From: Flavobacteriales bacterium
GTDB lineage: Bacteria > Bacteroidota > Bacteroidia > Flavobacteriales_D > Sanyastnellaceae
Reading direction: 5' to 3'
Assembly (NCBI GenBank): GCA_019694805.1
Contig: JAIBBG010000025.1
Span: forward strand, 1-44,282
DNA: 44,282 bases
The translations under genes were made by a program, and so were the position numbers. This document shows positions 7,906 to 16,537 of the stretch, one piece after another (positions within the stretch are counted from its first letter, which is position 1; every line of letters begins with the position of its first letter). Below the pieces are notes generated by a model. It worked only from the letters and a program-made list of their open reading frames with translations, made no database searches and was not told where the DNA came from.

Positions 7906-9960
7906 ATGACCGAACTCCAAATCCTACTCCAAAAATGCAACGATGCATTTAATTCTGACCAGCATCAATTACTAATCGATTTACTGCCTGACGATGTGCT
8001 CCAGGAAAAAAAAGCGGCTGCACTGTATGTGTTAAAATCAAGGTCATTGTTATTCATCAATCAGAATGCACTGGGAAATCTTGAAAAAAAGATAATCAAG
8101 GAGGCACAAAACTATGTAGAGATTGCATTGGAACTTGAACCGGAGAATTGGCAAGCACTCTTTGCGCAAGCTAAAATCCTGAACGAAGAAGGAAGATACA
8201 AACTCGCTCTCGATTGTATCAATCGTGCCATACAAAATTCAAAGAACAAACCAGAGACCTATCTTTCAAGATCTACTATTTTTTTGCGTATGAGCCGCTA
8301 CCATGAGACCATTGAAGACTGTCAGAAAGTGGTAGCACATGATTTGGCGAGCATTGATTTGAAATGGCGCGCAAACAACAATATTGGCGTTGCATATTAT
8401 GAGCTTGGAAATTATGAATTGGCAGAGAAATACTATCTCGAAGCAAAAAAAATGAGTAAAACTTCGGCATTGATTCTTTATAACCTTGGTGAACTGAAGT
8501 TTTTGCAAGGAAAGAAATCAGAAGCCCTCAAATTTTTTAGTGATGGAATCAAAATTGATTCCGGGGATAAAAGTTTTGGCTACAATTCTGTTGGTGTCAT
8601 TCAGCAATCAGAGAAGGAAAACCAACTGGCAGAAGACGCATATTTGAGAGCGATTGATTGTGATCCAAAGAACATCAAGGCTCACATTAACCTGGCTAGA
8701 TTGCTAGAGGGAAATAATAACAAGAGGTCCAATAAAGATGCGCAAAATCACTATGATAGAGCCATAGAACTCGGCTCAGATGAGGCTATTTCTTTAAGGC
8801 AACTACTCAGAATTAGATCTGGTTTAGGTGGTATTGATCTGAACACTGAAATTGCCAATCCAAAATCATCTTGGGAACAGATTCTGAATATACTTATTAA
8901 GCATAAAGACAACGAATCTTTGCAATCCATTGGTGAATTGTATGCTCGACAACTTCATCCAATACTTGAGGGAATAAAACAAATTTCATTAGGAAACAAT
9001 AGTGAAAAGAAGACTTTAAACCGCAAAATAGCACATTATACGAGCCTTAAGGTAGCGGATTTATTGCTCATGGGCAAAAGCCGACGACTCAGATATTCAA
9101 ATGAAGTCTTCATGAATGATCCCCAAGAGGGAAAAATTTTATTTCAATGTTTGGAAGATTTCGAATTTGGACTGAATGAGCAGAATCATCGAAGAAACAC
9201 CTCTAAAATTTGGCAGGCTATTGAACAAGCAGAAGCGAATTATGAGCCAAGTTGTTACATCGGATCGTTTATTCCCGCAACTGATAATCACGAGGATGAA
9301 TTGGTAATGTGGAGGACATACGGTAAAGATGAGAAGGGAAATGAGGCAAGTGGTTGTTGTATTGTGCTTGAAGAACAAATGTTTGACAGACTGGAGTTGG
9401 ATAATATTTCTACCGTCCTTGAAGAACAAAAATTCAAGAGACAATTTCTTTATCAAGTTCTATACTACAATACTCGAAATAAAAGATTTGAGAATAGCGA
9501 ACTGCAGGACAAAATGTCAAAATTGGCTGATCAGGTCAAGAATATTCTGAATGAAACAGAAAAATATGCTAAAGAAATGGAGTCGATAATTAAAGAACAA
9601 TTCATTCAAGCCGTTAATGAAATTATTTTCTTGTCATTATCAGACATCAGATATCTATTCAAAAGCGCGGATTATCAATTCGAATCAGAACTCAGGGTGA
9701 TGCATTATGCGCCTGCTCATTCCGGTAAATTGGACCACAAGCGCACGCAGGTGAACATTGATGAGCATTCAGAGTTTATTCCACGAAGGTTGTACATCGA
9801 AAGTTCTCGTGAAGTTAAACAGTATATTGATAAAATTATCATTGGACCGAAAGTGATTAATCCTGAGAAATACCATTACTTGAAAGCGAAATCTGTCATT
9901 GATTGCAAAAAATCTGAAAAACCAATCGAGGTTCAGAAAAGCACATGTCAATACCAATAG
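7906..9960 (+). CDS. TPR-repeat protein with C-terminal DUF2971 domain
   Basis: The 684-residue protein has about seven tetratricopeptide repeats in residues 1-300. These are visible as repeated A-L-x-L-x-P-E-N-W-x-A and Y-x-x-A-L-x-x-x-x-x-A-I patterns and indicate a protein-interaction scaffold. The C-terminal part (about 385-660) matches the pattern of the uncharacterised DUF2971 family. Its signs are R-x-L-R-Y-S-N-E-V-F-M-N-D-P-Q-E-G near 390, VMWRTYG near 465, ESELRVMHY near 591, and DKIIIGP near 642. The gene is visibly more AT-rich than pnp, rpoD and rpsA around it and sits alone between two terminators, which suggests recent arrival. A TAGTTTTG box (7867-7874) may be its promoter. DUF2971 has no established activity. 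Confidence 0.82.
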   Translation: MTELQILLQKCNDAFNSDQHQLLIDLLPDDVLQEKKAAALYVLKSRSLLFINQNALGNLEKKIIKEAQNYVEIALELEPENWQALFAQAKILNEEGRYKLALDCINRAIQNSKNKPETYLSRSTIFLRMSRYHETIEDCQKVVAHDLASIDLKWRANNNIGVAYYELGNYELAEKYYLEAKKMSKTSALILYNLGELKFLQGKKSEALKFFSDGIKIDSGDKSFGYNSVGVIQQSEKENQLAEDAYLRAIDCDPKNIKAHINLARLLEGNNNKRSNKDAQNHYDRAIELGSDEAISLRQLLRIRSGLGGIDLNTEIANPKSSWEQILNILIKHKDNESLQSIGELYARQLHPILEGIKQISLGNNSEKKTLNRKIAHYTSLKVADLLLMGKSRRLRYSNEVFMNDPQEGKILFQCLEDFEFGLNEQNHRRNTSKIWQAIEQAEANYEPSCYIGSFIPATDNHEDELVMWRTYGKDEKGNEASGCCIVLEEQMFDRLELDNISTVLEEQKFKRQFLYQVLYYNTRNKRFENSELQDKMSKLADQVKNILNETEKYAKEMESIIKEQFIQAVNEIIFLSLSDIRYLFKSADYQFESELRVMHYAPAHSGKLDHKRTQVNIDEHSEFIPRRLYIESSREVKQYIDKIIIGPKVINPEKYHYLKAKSVIDCKKSEKPIEVQKSTCQYQ

Positions 9961-10029
9961 CGTATGTGTTTTTTTATCTCACGAACACGGCTCTGCGTTT
10001 TCGTTCACCTGTTTTGAAAAAAGATTGGT

Positions 10030-10037
10030 TATTTTTG
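10030..10037 (+). promoter_or_regulatory. Promoter box TATTTTTG before a candidate small RNA
   Basis: TATTTTTG fits TAnnTTTG. The nearest TTTG lies only 13 bases upstream, so the -33 element is not convincing. Transcription would begin near 10044 and run about 107 bases to the terminator at 10122-10150. Confidence 0.4.
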
Positions 10038-10043
10038 CAAAAA

Positions 10044-10150
10044 AATAATCGATTCAAACAAATCAACGATACTTAAGAACCACAACGCATCCGTTCATTT
10101 GCGTTATGGATTAAACTTGAAAACCTCCTGCAAAACAGGAGGTTTTTTTT
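10044..10150 (+). ncRNA. Candidate small RNA ending in a strong terminator
   Basis: Between the TPR-DUF2971 gene and the DUF4389 gene lies a 429-base gap without a convincing protein gene. Downstream of a TAnnTTTG box it contains a hairpin AACGCA-N10-TGCGTT (10085-10106). A very stable terminator follows, with stem AACCTCCTG/CAGGAGGTT, loop CAAAA and T run to 10150. No ORF longer than two codons starts with ATG inside the unit. It may be an independent small RNA or simply the 3' end of the upstream transcript, whose stop codon lies 160 bases before the hairpin. I see nothing recognisable in the remaining 10151-10330, apart from a 48-codon frame that I do not trust. Confidence 0.4.
10122..10150 (+). 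terminator. Rho-independent terminator, 9-bp stem
   Basis: AACCTCCTG and CAGGAGGTT form a perfect 9-bp stem with a CAAAA loop, followed by T residues up to 10150. Confidence 0.92.
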
Positions 10151-10330
10151 ATGCCTGCATACCCTCGGATCGTTGAAATTCAGTCGAATAATTCAGGTAT
10201 TACCCAGATCTATCATTGCAGTTATGAACACGAAGCCCTGTATAGGACTGATATTCAGCGAGATAAAACGTCCATTTTGGTGATTAACAAACAGTGATTT
10301 GTTGGTTGAGTGACTTTTGTCACCATCCGA

Positions 10331-10338
10331 TATATTTG
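10331..10338 (+). promoter_or_regulatory. Promoter box TATATTTG of the DUF4389 gene
   Basis: TATATTTG matches the -7 consensus exactly and lies 52 bases before the ATG at 10390. A GTTG at 10305-10308 lies 22 bases upstream as a possible -33 element. Confidence 0.55.
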
Positions 10339-10389
10339 TCCGGATTGGTCGAAAGACCATGTTTTACTCAAAACCAAAATCATCACACT

Positions 10390-11007
10390 ATGAAAATTTT
10401 TATCAAACACCAAGACTCTTATTCCCGAGGTGAGCTCCTGCTCAGAACGTTCTTCGGATTCATTTACATCATGATTCCTCACATGTTCGTGCTTTTATTC
10501 ATCGGCATTGCAGTCATGTTCGTGAACTTTATTGCTTTTTGGGCCATTCTGATCACAGGCAAATACCCCAAAGGCATGTGGGAGTTTGTGTTGAACTATT
10601 TCCGTTGGAATCTCCGCGTTAGCGCGCGTCTGCAAAACCTGAGCGATGGTTATCCGGCGTTCGGTTTAACTGCTAAAGATGAAAACACAGACATCATCGC
10701 GGCTTATCCGGAAACCATGAGTCGTGGCTTGTTGTTAGCTCGATTATTCTTCGGAATTTTCTATGTGTTGATTCCACACATGTTTTGCCTCATTTTCTTG
10801 ATGTTGGCAGCCGTATTTGTTAGAATCATTGCATGGTGGGCTGTATTGATTACAGGCAAATACCCTAAAGGAATGCATGATTTTGTGGTAGGTGTTACCC
10901 GTTGGCAAATGAGGGTAAATCTTTATTGGTACAATATCACGGATAAATATCCACCATTCTCACTCAATGAAGACGAATCGACTACCGCTTTGGATCAGAA
11001 TGTTTAA
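10390..11007 (+). CDS. DUF4389 membrane protein with internal duplication
   Basis: The 205-residue protein consists of two copies of one module. Residues about 15-95 and 110-192 each contain RxFFGxxYxxIPHMF, a long hydrophobic helix, then AxLITGKYPKGM and a segment ending in YP-F-L. This matches the DUF4389 pattern, a small integral-membrane family of unknown role. Each half has two hydrophobic segments, so about four membrane helices are expected. I chose ATG 10390 because MKIFIKHQDSYSRGELL leads directly into the first module and a promoter box lies upstream; longer upstream frames cover the promoter. It is a single-gene unit closed by a strong terminator. Confidence 0.85.
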   Translation: MKIFIKHQDSYSRGELLLRTFFGFIYIMIPHMFVLLFIGIAVMFVNFIAFWAILITGKYPKGMWEFVLNYFRWNLRVSARLQNLSDGYPAFGLTAKDENTDIIAAYPETMSRGLLLARLFFGIFYVLIPHMFCLIFLMLAAVFVRIIAWWAVLITGKYPKGMHDFVVGVTRWQMRVNLYWYNITDKYPPFSLNEDESTTALDQNV

Positions 11008-11032
11008 CCAAAAGATTTGATCAAAAAGATAC

Positions 11033-11064
11033 AAGCCCCGGATTTTTCCGGGGCTTCTTTTTTT
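11033..11064 (+). terminator. Terminator after the DUF4389 gene
   Basis: AAGCCCCGG pairs with CCGGGGCTT (9 bp, ATTTTT loop), followed by a T-rich tail to 11064. Confidence 0.93.
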
Positions 11065-11090
11065 CCTGTTCATTTTCAAGGAAAAAAGCG

Positions 11091-11098
11091 TATATTCG
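11091..11098 (+). promoter_or_regulatory. rpsA promoter box TATATTCG with CGCCCCC
   Basis: TATATTCG followed by CGCCCCC resembles the -7 regions of the rpsO, FKBP and icmF promoters here. No good -33 element is visible. The start site would be near 11105, leaving a leader of about 135 bases. Confidence 0.55.
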
Positions 11099-11104
11099 CG
11101 CCCC

Positions 11105-11240
11105 CGATTTCGACTCAGACTATGATTTGAAAATCAATGGGAAACAATTCCGAAGCCACCGGGAATTGCACAATAACAAGTAAAACCTCTTCTGCTTGCG
11201 GGGCCTGAATACAGAAGCAGAATACAAGTGAAAAGCCATC
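11105..11240 (+). promoter_or_regulatory. Structured rpsA 5' leader
   Basis: The leader can fold at least two hairpins: ATTCC with GGAAT around GAAGCCACCG (about 11144-11166), and TTCTGCTT with AAGCAGAA (about 11189-11221). The second ends shortly before the ATG at 11241. Ribosomal protein S1 often controls its own translation, so this leader is a candidate autoregulatory site. No named RNA family was recognised. Confidence 0.4.
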
Positions 11241-13223
11241 ATGGCAGAATCTAAAAGAGTTAAGGCTGAAGAAGCCGATGAAAAAGGAATCAACGAAAAC
11301 CTCCAAAATGAGGTGGAAAATGTTGCTCCTGAAGTTGAAGTAACCGCAGACGTAGAAGAAGAAGTAGTTGCAGAAGAACCACTGGAAATTTTCAGTACTG
11401 CGGATGAAAAAATGTACCTGACTGAGTCAGGCGAATTCAACTGGGATGCTTATGAAGCAGCCGGCGGTTACAACAATGACGAGCGTAAGAAACTCGACAA
11501 AATGTACGAATCTACACTTTCAGTGATTCGCGAGCGCGAAGTCGTTGAAGGTACTGTAGTTTCTACCAACAAAAAAGAAGTCGTTGTCAATATCGGCTAT
11601 AAGTCTGAAGGAGTTATTCCTGCAGGCGAATTCCGTTACAATCCCGACCTCAAAATCGGTGATAAAGTTCCGGTTTTCATTGAGCAGACTGAAGACAAAA
11701 ACGGACAGCTCAATGTTTCTCACAAAACCGCTCGCGTATTCAGCGCTTGGGGTAATGTGAATCGTGCCCTCGAAAGCGGTGAAATCATCAAAGGTGAAGT
11801 GAAAAGCAGAACCAAAGGTGGTCTTATCGTGGATGTATTCGGTATCGAGGCATTCCTACCAGGTTCACAAATCGATGTGAAACCAATCCGCGACTACGAT
11901 CAATACGTAGGCAAGATCATGGAATTGAAAGTTGTGAAAATCAACAACGAATTCAAAAACGTTGTCGTATCTCACAAAGCACTGATCGAAGCGGAACTCG
12001 AAGAACAAAAGAAACTCATCATGAGCGGCCTCGAAAAAGGTCAGGTTCTCGAAGGTATCGTGAAAAACATCACCACTTATGGTGTATTCGTAGACCTTGG
12101 TGGTGTCGATGGTCTCATCCACATCACAGACCTTTCATGGGGACGTGTTACACATCCGGAAGAACTCGTGCAGCTTGATTCAAAAATCAACGTGGTTATC
12201 CTTGACTTCGATGATGACAAGAAGCGCATTGCTCTCGGTATGAAACAACTCACTGCTCACCCATGGGATGCTATCGAAGGACAGCTTGAAGTGGGTCAGA
12301 AAGTGAAAGGTAAAGTGGTTGTTCTTGCAGACTATGGCGCATTCGTTGAAATCGCTCCTGGTGTTGAAGGGCTCATCCACGTTTCTGAAATGTCTTGGAG
12401 TACACACCTCCGCTCAGCTCAGGACTTCCTGAAAGTTGGAGAAGAAGTTGAGTGTGTGATCCTCAGCGTGGATAAAGACGAGCGCAAGCTGTCATTGGGT
12501 ATGAAACAACTTACCCAGGATCCATGGGAAAACATCGAATCACGTTTCCCGGTTACCAGCAAGCACAAAGCGAAAGTGCGTGCATTCACCAACTTTGGTG
12601 TATTCTGCGAACTGGCTGAAGGTATCGATGGTCTCATCCACATCAGCGACCTTTCATGGAGCAAGAAAATCAAGCACCCAAGCGAATTCTGCCATATCGG
12701 TGATGAACTCGAAGTGGTTGTTCTCGAACTCGATAAAGACAACCGTCGCATCAGCCTCGGTCACAAACAAATCGAAGAGAATCCATGGGATGTATTCGAA
12801 ACAGTATTCGTTGAAGGTTCTAAACACCAGGGTACTATCGTTCGTAAGGAAGGAAGCCACGCTATTGTAGCTCTTCCATACGGTCTCGAAGGTTTCTGCA
12901 TGAATAAAAACCTCAAGAAGGCTGATGGCTCAACAGCGAAAGTTGATGAGACCCTCGAATTCATCATTCAGGAATTCAACAAGAACCAACGTAAGATCAA
13001 CGTAAGTCACACAGGCACCTGGAAAGAAGAAGAGCCAGGTAGTGCTGAAGCTCCTAAAAAAGCACCTCGCGGTGGCAAAAAACAAGGTAGCGGTGAAGGC
13101 GATTCACAAGCTGTAAAAGCTGTGAATGCTCAGGTTGAAAAATCAACCCTCGGTGACCTCGATGTTCTTGCTAACTTGAAAGAGAAAATGGAAGGTGACA
13201 GCAAAGAAGGTGAAAACCAATAA
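11241..13223 (+). CDS. rpsA: 30S ribosomal protein S1
   Basis: S1 binds mRNA and helps load it on the 30S subunit, which matters especially in Bacteroidota where Shine-Dalgarno sequences are weak. The 660-residue protein has an acidic N-terminal extension of about 50 residues and then six S1 repeats. Each is seen by its G-x-V/I...GxFVxL...GLIHxSxLSW core: about residues 100-165, 180-250, 265-335, 350-420, 440-510 and 525-595. Repeats 3-5 are closest to consensus. A Lys/Gly-rich tail follows. The ATG at 11241 (MAESKRVKAEE) is the only reasonable start. The gene has its own promoter, a structured leader and a 13-bp terminator. Confidence 0.97.
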   Translation: MAESKRVKAEEADEKGINENLQNEVENVAPEVEVTADVEEEVVAEEPLEIFSTADEKMYLTESGEFNWDAYEAAGGYNNDERKKLDKMYESTLSVIREREVVEGTVVSTNKKEVVVNIGYKSEGVIPAGEFRYNPDLKIGDKVPVFIEQTEDKNGQLNVSHKTARVFSAWGNVNRALESGEIIKGEVKSRTKGGLIVDVFGIEAFLPGSQIDVKPIRDYDQYVGKIMELKVVKINNEFKNVVVSHKALIEAELEEQKKLIMSGLEKGQVLEGIVKNITTYGVFVDLGGVDGLIHITDLSWGRVTHPEELVQLDSKINVVILDFDDDKKRIALGMKQLTAHPWDAIEGQLEVGQKVKGKVVVLADYGAFVEIAPGVEGLIHVSEMSWSTHLRSAQDFLKVGEEVECVILSVDKDERKLSLGMKQLTQDPWENIESRFPVTSKHKAKVRAFTNFGVFCELAEGIDGLIHISDLSWSKKIKHPSEFCHIGDELEVVVLELDKDNRRISLGHKQIEENPWDVFETVFVEGSKHQGTIVRKEGSHAIVALPYGLEGFCMNKNLKKADGSTAKVDETLEFIIQEFNKNQRKINVSHTGTWKEEEPGSAEAPKKAPRGGKKQGSGEGDSQAVKAVNAQVEKSTLGDLDVLANLKEKMEGDSKEGENQ

Positions 13224-13240
13224 TCATCTTTGAATAATAT

Positions 13241-13272
13241 AAAAAAGCCATTCCGAAAGGAGTGGCTTTTTT
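13241..13272 (+). terminator. Terminator after rpsA with GAAA tetraloop
   Basis: A long stem (AAAAAGCCATTCC with GGAGTGGCTTTTT, one G-T pair) is capped by a GAAA tetraloop and ends in T residues. The A and T flanks make it potentially active in both directions. Confidence 0.93.
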
Positions 13273-13347
13273 ATTGATCAAAAAAGGAGTATTCTACTTA
13301 AGGACCAATTATTCCACTCACATCAGATGTTCGAAAGGATATTGGAT

Positions 13348-13355
13348 TATGTTTG
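13348..13355 (+). promoter_or_regulatory. Promoter box TATGTTTG before the T9SS cargo gene
   Basis: TATGTTTG matches TAnnTTTG and lies 22 bases before the ATG at 13378. No -33 element at proper distance is evident. Confidence 0.4.
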
Positions 13356-13377
13356 ATTAACCAATATCCGAAACCCC

Positions 13378-16300
13378 ATGAAAAAGATCTTTGCGTTTGC
13401 GATAATGACCTTGTTCGTTTCCAATGCGTATGCTCAATTCGATTTTTGCTATTGGATCGAACCGGATGATACCTATACACATCCGGACGTTGCTTTTTGG
13501 CCTGGTTCTCCAGGCAACACTGCAGATAATTATTCGCAACCGATTGCCTTGCCTTTCAATTTCAATTTTTTTGGTCAGAATTACAATGAAGTCGTGCTCA
13601 CTACCAAAGGCACAATTATCATGGGCAATTCCGGATACATCGATTTTAGTCCTTCTTCTTTTCCAACACCATTGGTCAATGAGACCATACAGCAATACAA
13701 TCACATCTGTGGTTTTTGGTCTGACTTTGATTTTGGTGGCGGTGGCGAATTATATTATAAAGTCACAAATGATGCACTATATGTGAATTACATCGAAGTG
13801 GGAAAGTGGCCTTCCGATGGATCTCAACGCAATACGTTTCAAATGATTATTTGTGCAACTGGAAGTAGTGTGATTGGGAATGGCAATAATGTTCAATTTT
13901 ATTACAAAGACATGCAATGGGCGAATAGTCCATTAAACGGTGCCGAAGATGGTTTCAACTCTGCAACATCCCATGCTATCATTGGAGCAGATAAGTCAAG
14001 TGGCAACGAACACTTCGCATTCGGCCGGTTCGATCAACCCACAGCAAATTATAACGGTCCTTATGGAGTTGCAAGTAATCAACTGGATGGAATCTATTGG
14101 CTCAATGGAAAAAACATTGAATTCAATACTGCGATTTCGAGCAATAATACACCACCAGGTATTGTCAGCGATTTTTGTCATGACCTCACATTATGCAATG
14201 AATCTGGTCATTTAAACATCCTTTTTACCTCATCAGAAGAAAGTCAGGATGTGGCTGTAACGCTCAACGGGTTACCAAATGGTGTCACTTATACCACACA
14301 AGATTATCCATCAGCTACTAAAATCACTATTGACGTTGATCCAACTTCTGCTCAAGTAAGTGATTATATCATTGAAGTTATCGCCACTGATGATGGAATA
14401 CCTTCACAAAACGTTAGTTATTTTTTCAATTTGGGTATATCAGAAGGATCCTATACTTTGGAAATATCGGGCAACACAGAACTATGCTCAGGTGGGTCAA
14501 CCATCCTCACAGGATCGCCTGATATGGATTATTATTATTGGGATAATGGTGAAACAAGTCAGAGTTCCATTTATGAAACACAGGGAATGGTAACACTTAT
14601 TGCCTTGAAAAATGGATGTTACCTGGAAGCTTCTGTAAATCTTACCATGACTCCATATTTTATAGCATCACTTGAGGGAGGAAATAATCCTATACTGATT
14701 TGCCCTGGTCAGGAAACAGAAATATGTGTTGCGGGAACTTATAGTAGCTATTCTTGGATAGTCGTTCCAGAGCATCCTGGAGAATTTATAGAAGGATCAG
14801 CACAGAACGAGGAATGTGCTCAAGTCGCAGGTATTTCGGGTGATTACTTAATCACAGTGACGAACGAAGAAGGCTGTGAAGGATTCAATATCAAACAAGT
14901 CATTGCCCAGAATTACGAAATTCCCCAGGAAAGTTCAACTTCGATTTGTGGTTTTGAGAACGTTGTGGAATTTAGTGGTGCCTATGAAACAATGGAGGAC
15001 AATTTGATTTTTTATGGACTCAGCACAAACAACAATGGCTGGCAAGGGTCTTATATTCAAATTTATGTCCATCATATCGATGGAAACATAGATACAAGCT
15101 TTTTCACCATCTTTACTTCGTTTGCAACATTCGATGATTTGCTTGTTTCAAATGAAGACAGTATAGTCATAGAATATTTTGCAAATGGAAATGAATTCCA
15201 GGGAAATTCGCTTTGGCTCATCAATTGTGGTCAAACAAGTCCGACAGTTTTTCCGGCACCATTGAATAATGGAATCATCTGGGCCGGTATGTCTGGGTGT
15301 GAAGGTTTACCTGTAAACGGTCAATGGACTGTAGATGGTCCAGAAGGTTGGACGCTCTCTGATCAAACAACCTACAACACACAATTCCAGTCAAACTCAT
15401 ATGGCAATTACAGTTTGTGTTTCACTCCTGAGGCGTGTGAGAACAGTTATTGTTATGAAATCCAAATTGAAAATGAACCTAGTCTAGAGTTGCAATTATC
15501 AGATACCATGTTGCTATGCGGAAGTGAGTCCGTTGTTATTGTGCCGATTGCAGATCCACAATACGACATCAATTGGCAGGGGGAAGGCCTCAACATTGCA
15601 TCTGATAATCTTTCAGCAACAGCAGGACCATATATCGGATATGGTGAAACTGATATCATTGCGAGTCAAACGAATAGCTGTGGCACTTCTGCTGATAGTA
15701 TTCACATCATTTACCTCAATGAACTGAATCCCGGACTTGCTGAAGAAATGTTTACCTGCGGTGAGTTGTTATTGGATCCTTTTCCAGGTGAATCAAATGA
15801 CGCATATATTGATTGCATATGGACCAACATTTCAACCAACGAATCACAATACACACCGACATACAATATAACAACGCCAGGTTTTTTTTCAGGGCAGTTC
15901 AGCAATGCGTGTTATAACACCCAACCCATAGTTTTTGAAGTCATATTTGAAGATTCCTTGGTTGATTTCAACGAATTGAATGGCGATATCATATTCTGTG
16001 ACAATGAAGGACTTGAAGTATTCTCGACATGGCTTGTCAACGCTGAATATCAGTGGTACCTTGATCCACCACAAGCAGGATCGATCATCAATGTGGATCA
16101 AAATCAACTTACATTGGATTTTACTGATGGTTATGCAGGAATTGCAACCGTGTCTGTAGTGCTGACCAACTCGTGCGGCAGCTCAGACCCTGCCGAATTA
16201 GAAGTTCTTATTGATGATTGTTCCGATGTAAAAGAAAAGCCTGGCTTTGCTTTTCAGATTTATCCGAATCCGGCGCAAGATTTTCTTATTGTTGATGGCA

Positions 16301-16464
16301 ATGAATTCATTGAATCCATTAAAATCTTGGATCAACTAGGCCAGGAACTGTGGAGCGGTTCTAACAGGCGTATTGATATCAGGGACATACCTACAGGAAT
16401 TTACCTCATTTCAATTCAGGGAGAAATTTCCAACACCATTCAACGCGTTGAAATTTTGAGATAA
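13378..16464 (+). CDS. Large secreted protein with T9SS C-terminal sorting domain
   Basis: This 1028-residue protein begins with a clear signal peptide (MKKIFAFAIMTLFVSNAYAQ). It ends in a type A type IX secretion sorting domain, IYPNPAQDFLIVDG through IPTGIYLISIQG and a basic end, so it should cross the outer membrane through T9SS. The first 240 residues look like a nidogen-type (NIDO) extracellular domain: LPFNFNFFGQNYNEVVLTTKGTI, then CGFWSDFDFGGGGELYYKV. The rest is a chain of Cys-containing Ig/PKD-like modules with LCSGGSTILTGSP and GLPVNGQWTV segments, typical of adhesins and surface proteins. No catalytic motif was seen. An adhesive or matrix role is inference. It is a single-gene unit just after the rpsA terminator. 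Confidence 0.88.
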   Translation: MKKIFAFAIMTLFVSNAYAQFDFCYWIEPDDTYTHPDVAFWPGSPGNTADNYSQPIALPFNFNFFGQNYNEVVLTTKGTIIMGNSGYIDFSPSSFPTPLVNETIQQYNHICGFWSDFDFGGGGELYYKVTNDALYVNYIEVGKWPSDGSQRNTFQMIICATGSSVIGNGNNVQFYYKDMQWANSPLNGAEDGFNSATSHAIIGADKSSGNEHFAFGRFDQPTANYNGPYGVASNQLDGIYWLNGKNIEFNTAISSNNTPPGIVSDFCHDLTLCNESGHLNILFTSSEESQDVAVTLNGLPNGVTYTTQDYPSATKITIDVDPTSAQVSDYIIEVIATDDGIPSQNVSYFFNLGISEGSYTLEISGNTELCSGGSTILTGSPDMDYYYWDNGETSQSSIYETQGMVTLIALKNGCYLEASVNLTMTPYFIASLEGGNNPILICPGQETEICVAGTYSSYSWIVVPEHPGEFIEGSAQNEECAQVAGISGDYLITVTNEEGCEGFNIKQVIAQNYEIPQESSTSICGFENVVEFSGAYETMEDNLIFYGLSTNNNGWQGSYIQIYVHHIDGNIDTSFFTIFTSFATFDDLLVSNEDSIVIEYFANGNEFQGNSLWLINCGQTSPTVFPAPLNNGIIWAGMSGCEGLPVNGQWTVDGPEGWTLSDQTTYNTQFQSNSYGNYSLCFTPEACENSYCYEIQIENEPSLELQLSDTMLLCGSESVVIVPIADPQYDINWQGEGLNIASDNLSATAGPYIGYGETDIIASQTNSCGTSADSIHIIYLNELNPGLAEEMFTCGELLLDPFPGESNDAYIDCIWTNISTNESQYTPTYNITTPGFFSGQFSNACYNTQPIVFEVIFEDSLVDFNELNGDIIFCDNEGLEVFSTWLVNAEYQWYLDPPQAGSIINVDQNQLTLDFTDGYAGIATVSVVLTNSCGSSDPAELEVLIDDCSDVKEKPGFAFQIYPNPAQDFLIVDGNEFIESIKILDQLGQELWSGSNRRIDIRDIPTGIYLISIQGEISNTIQRVEILR

Positions 16465-16537
16465 ATGATCACTACTACAAACCTCCAATCTGTGAAGAGA
16501 ATATTGTTCTTTGCAAAACCGGAATGTGCATTCTAAT

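Noticed and set aside
10151..10297. 48-codon frame directly after the terminator at 10122-10150
   Set aside because: It starts on the last base after the T run, so no transcript is expected to contain it; no motif or ribosome-binding signal was seen.
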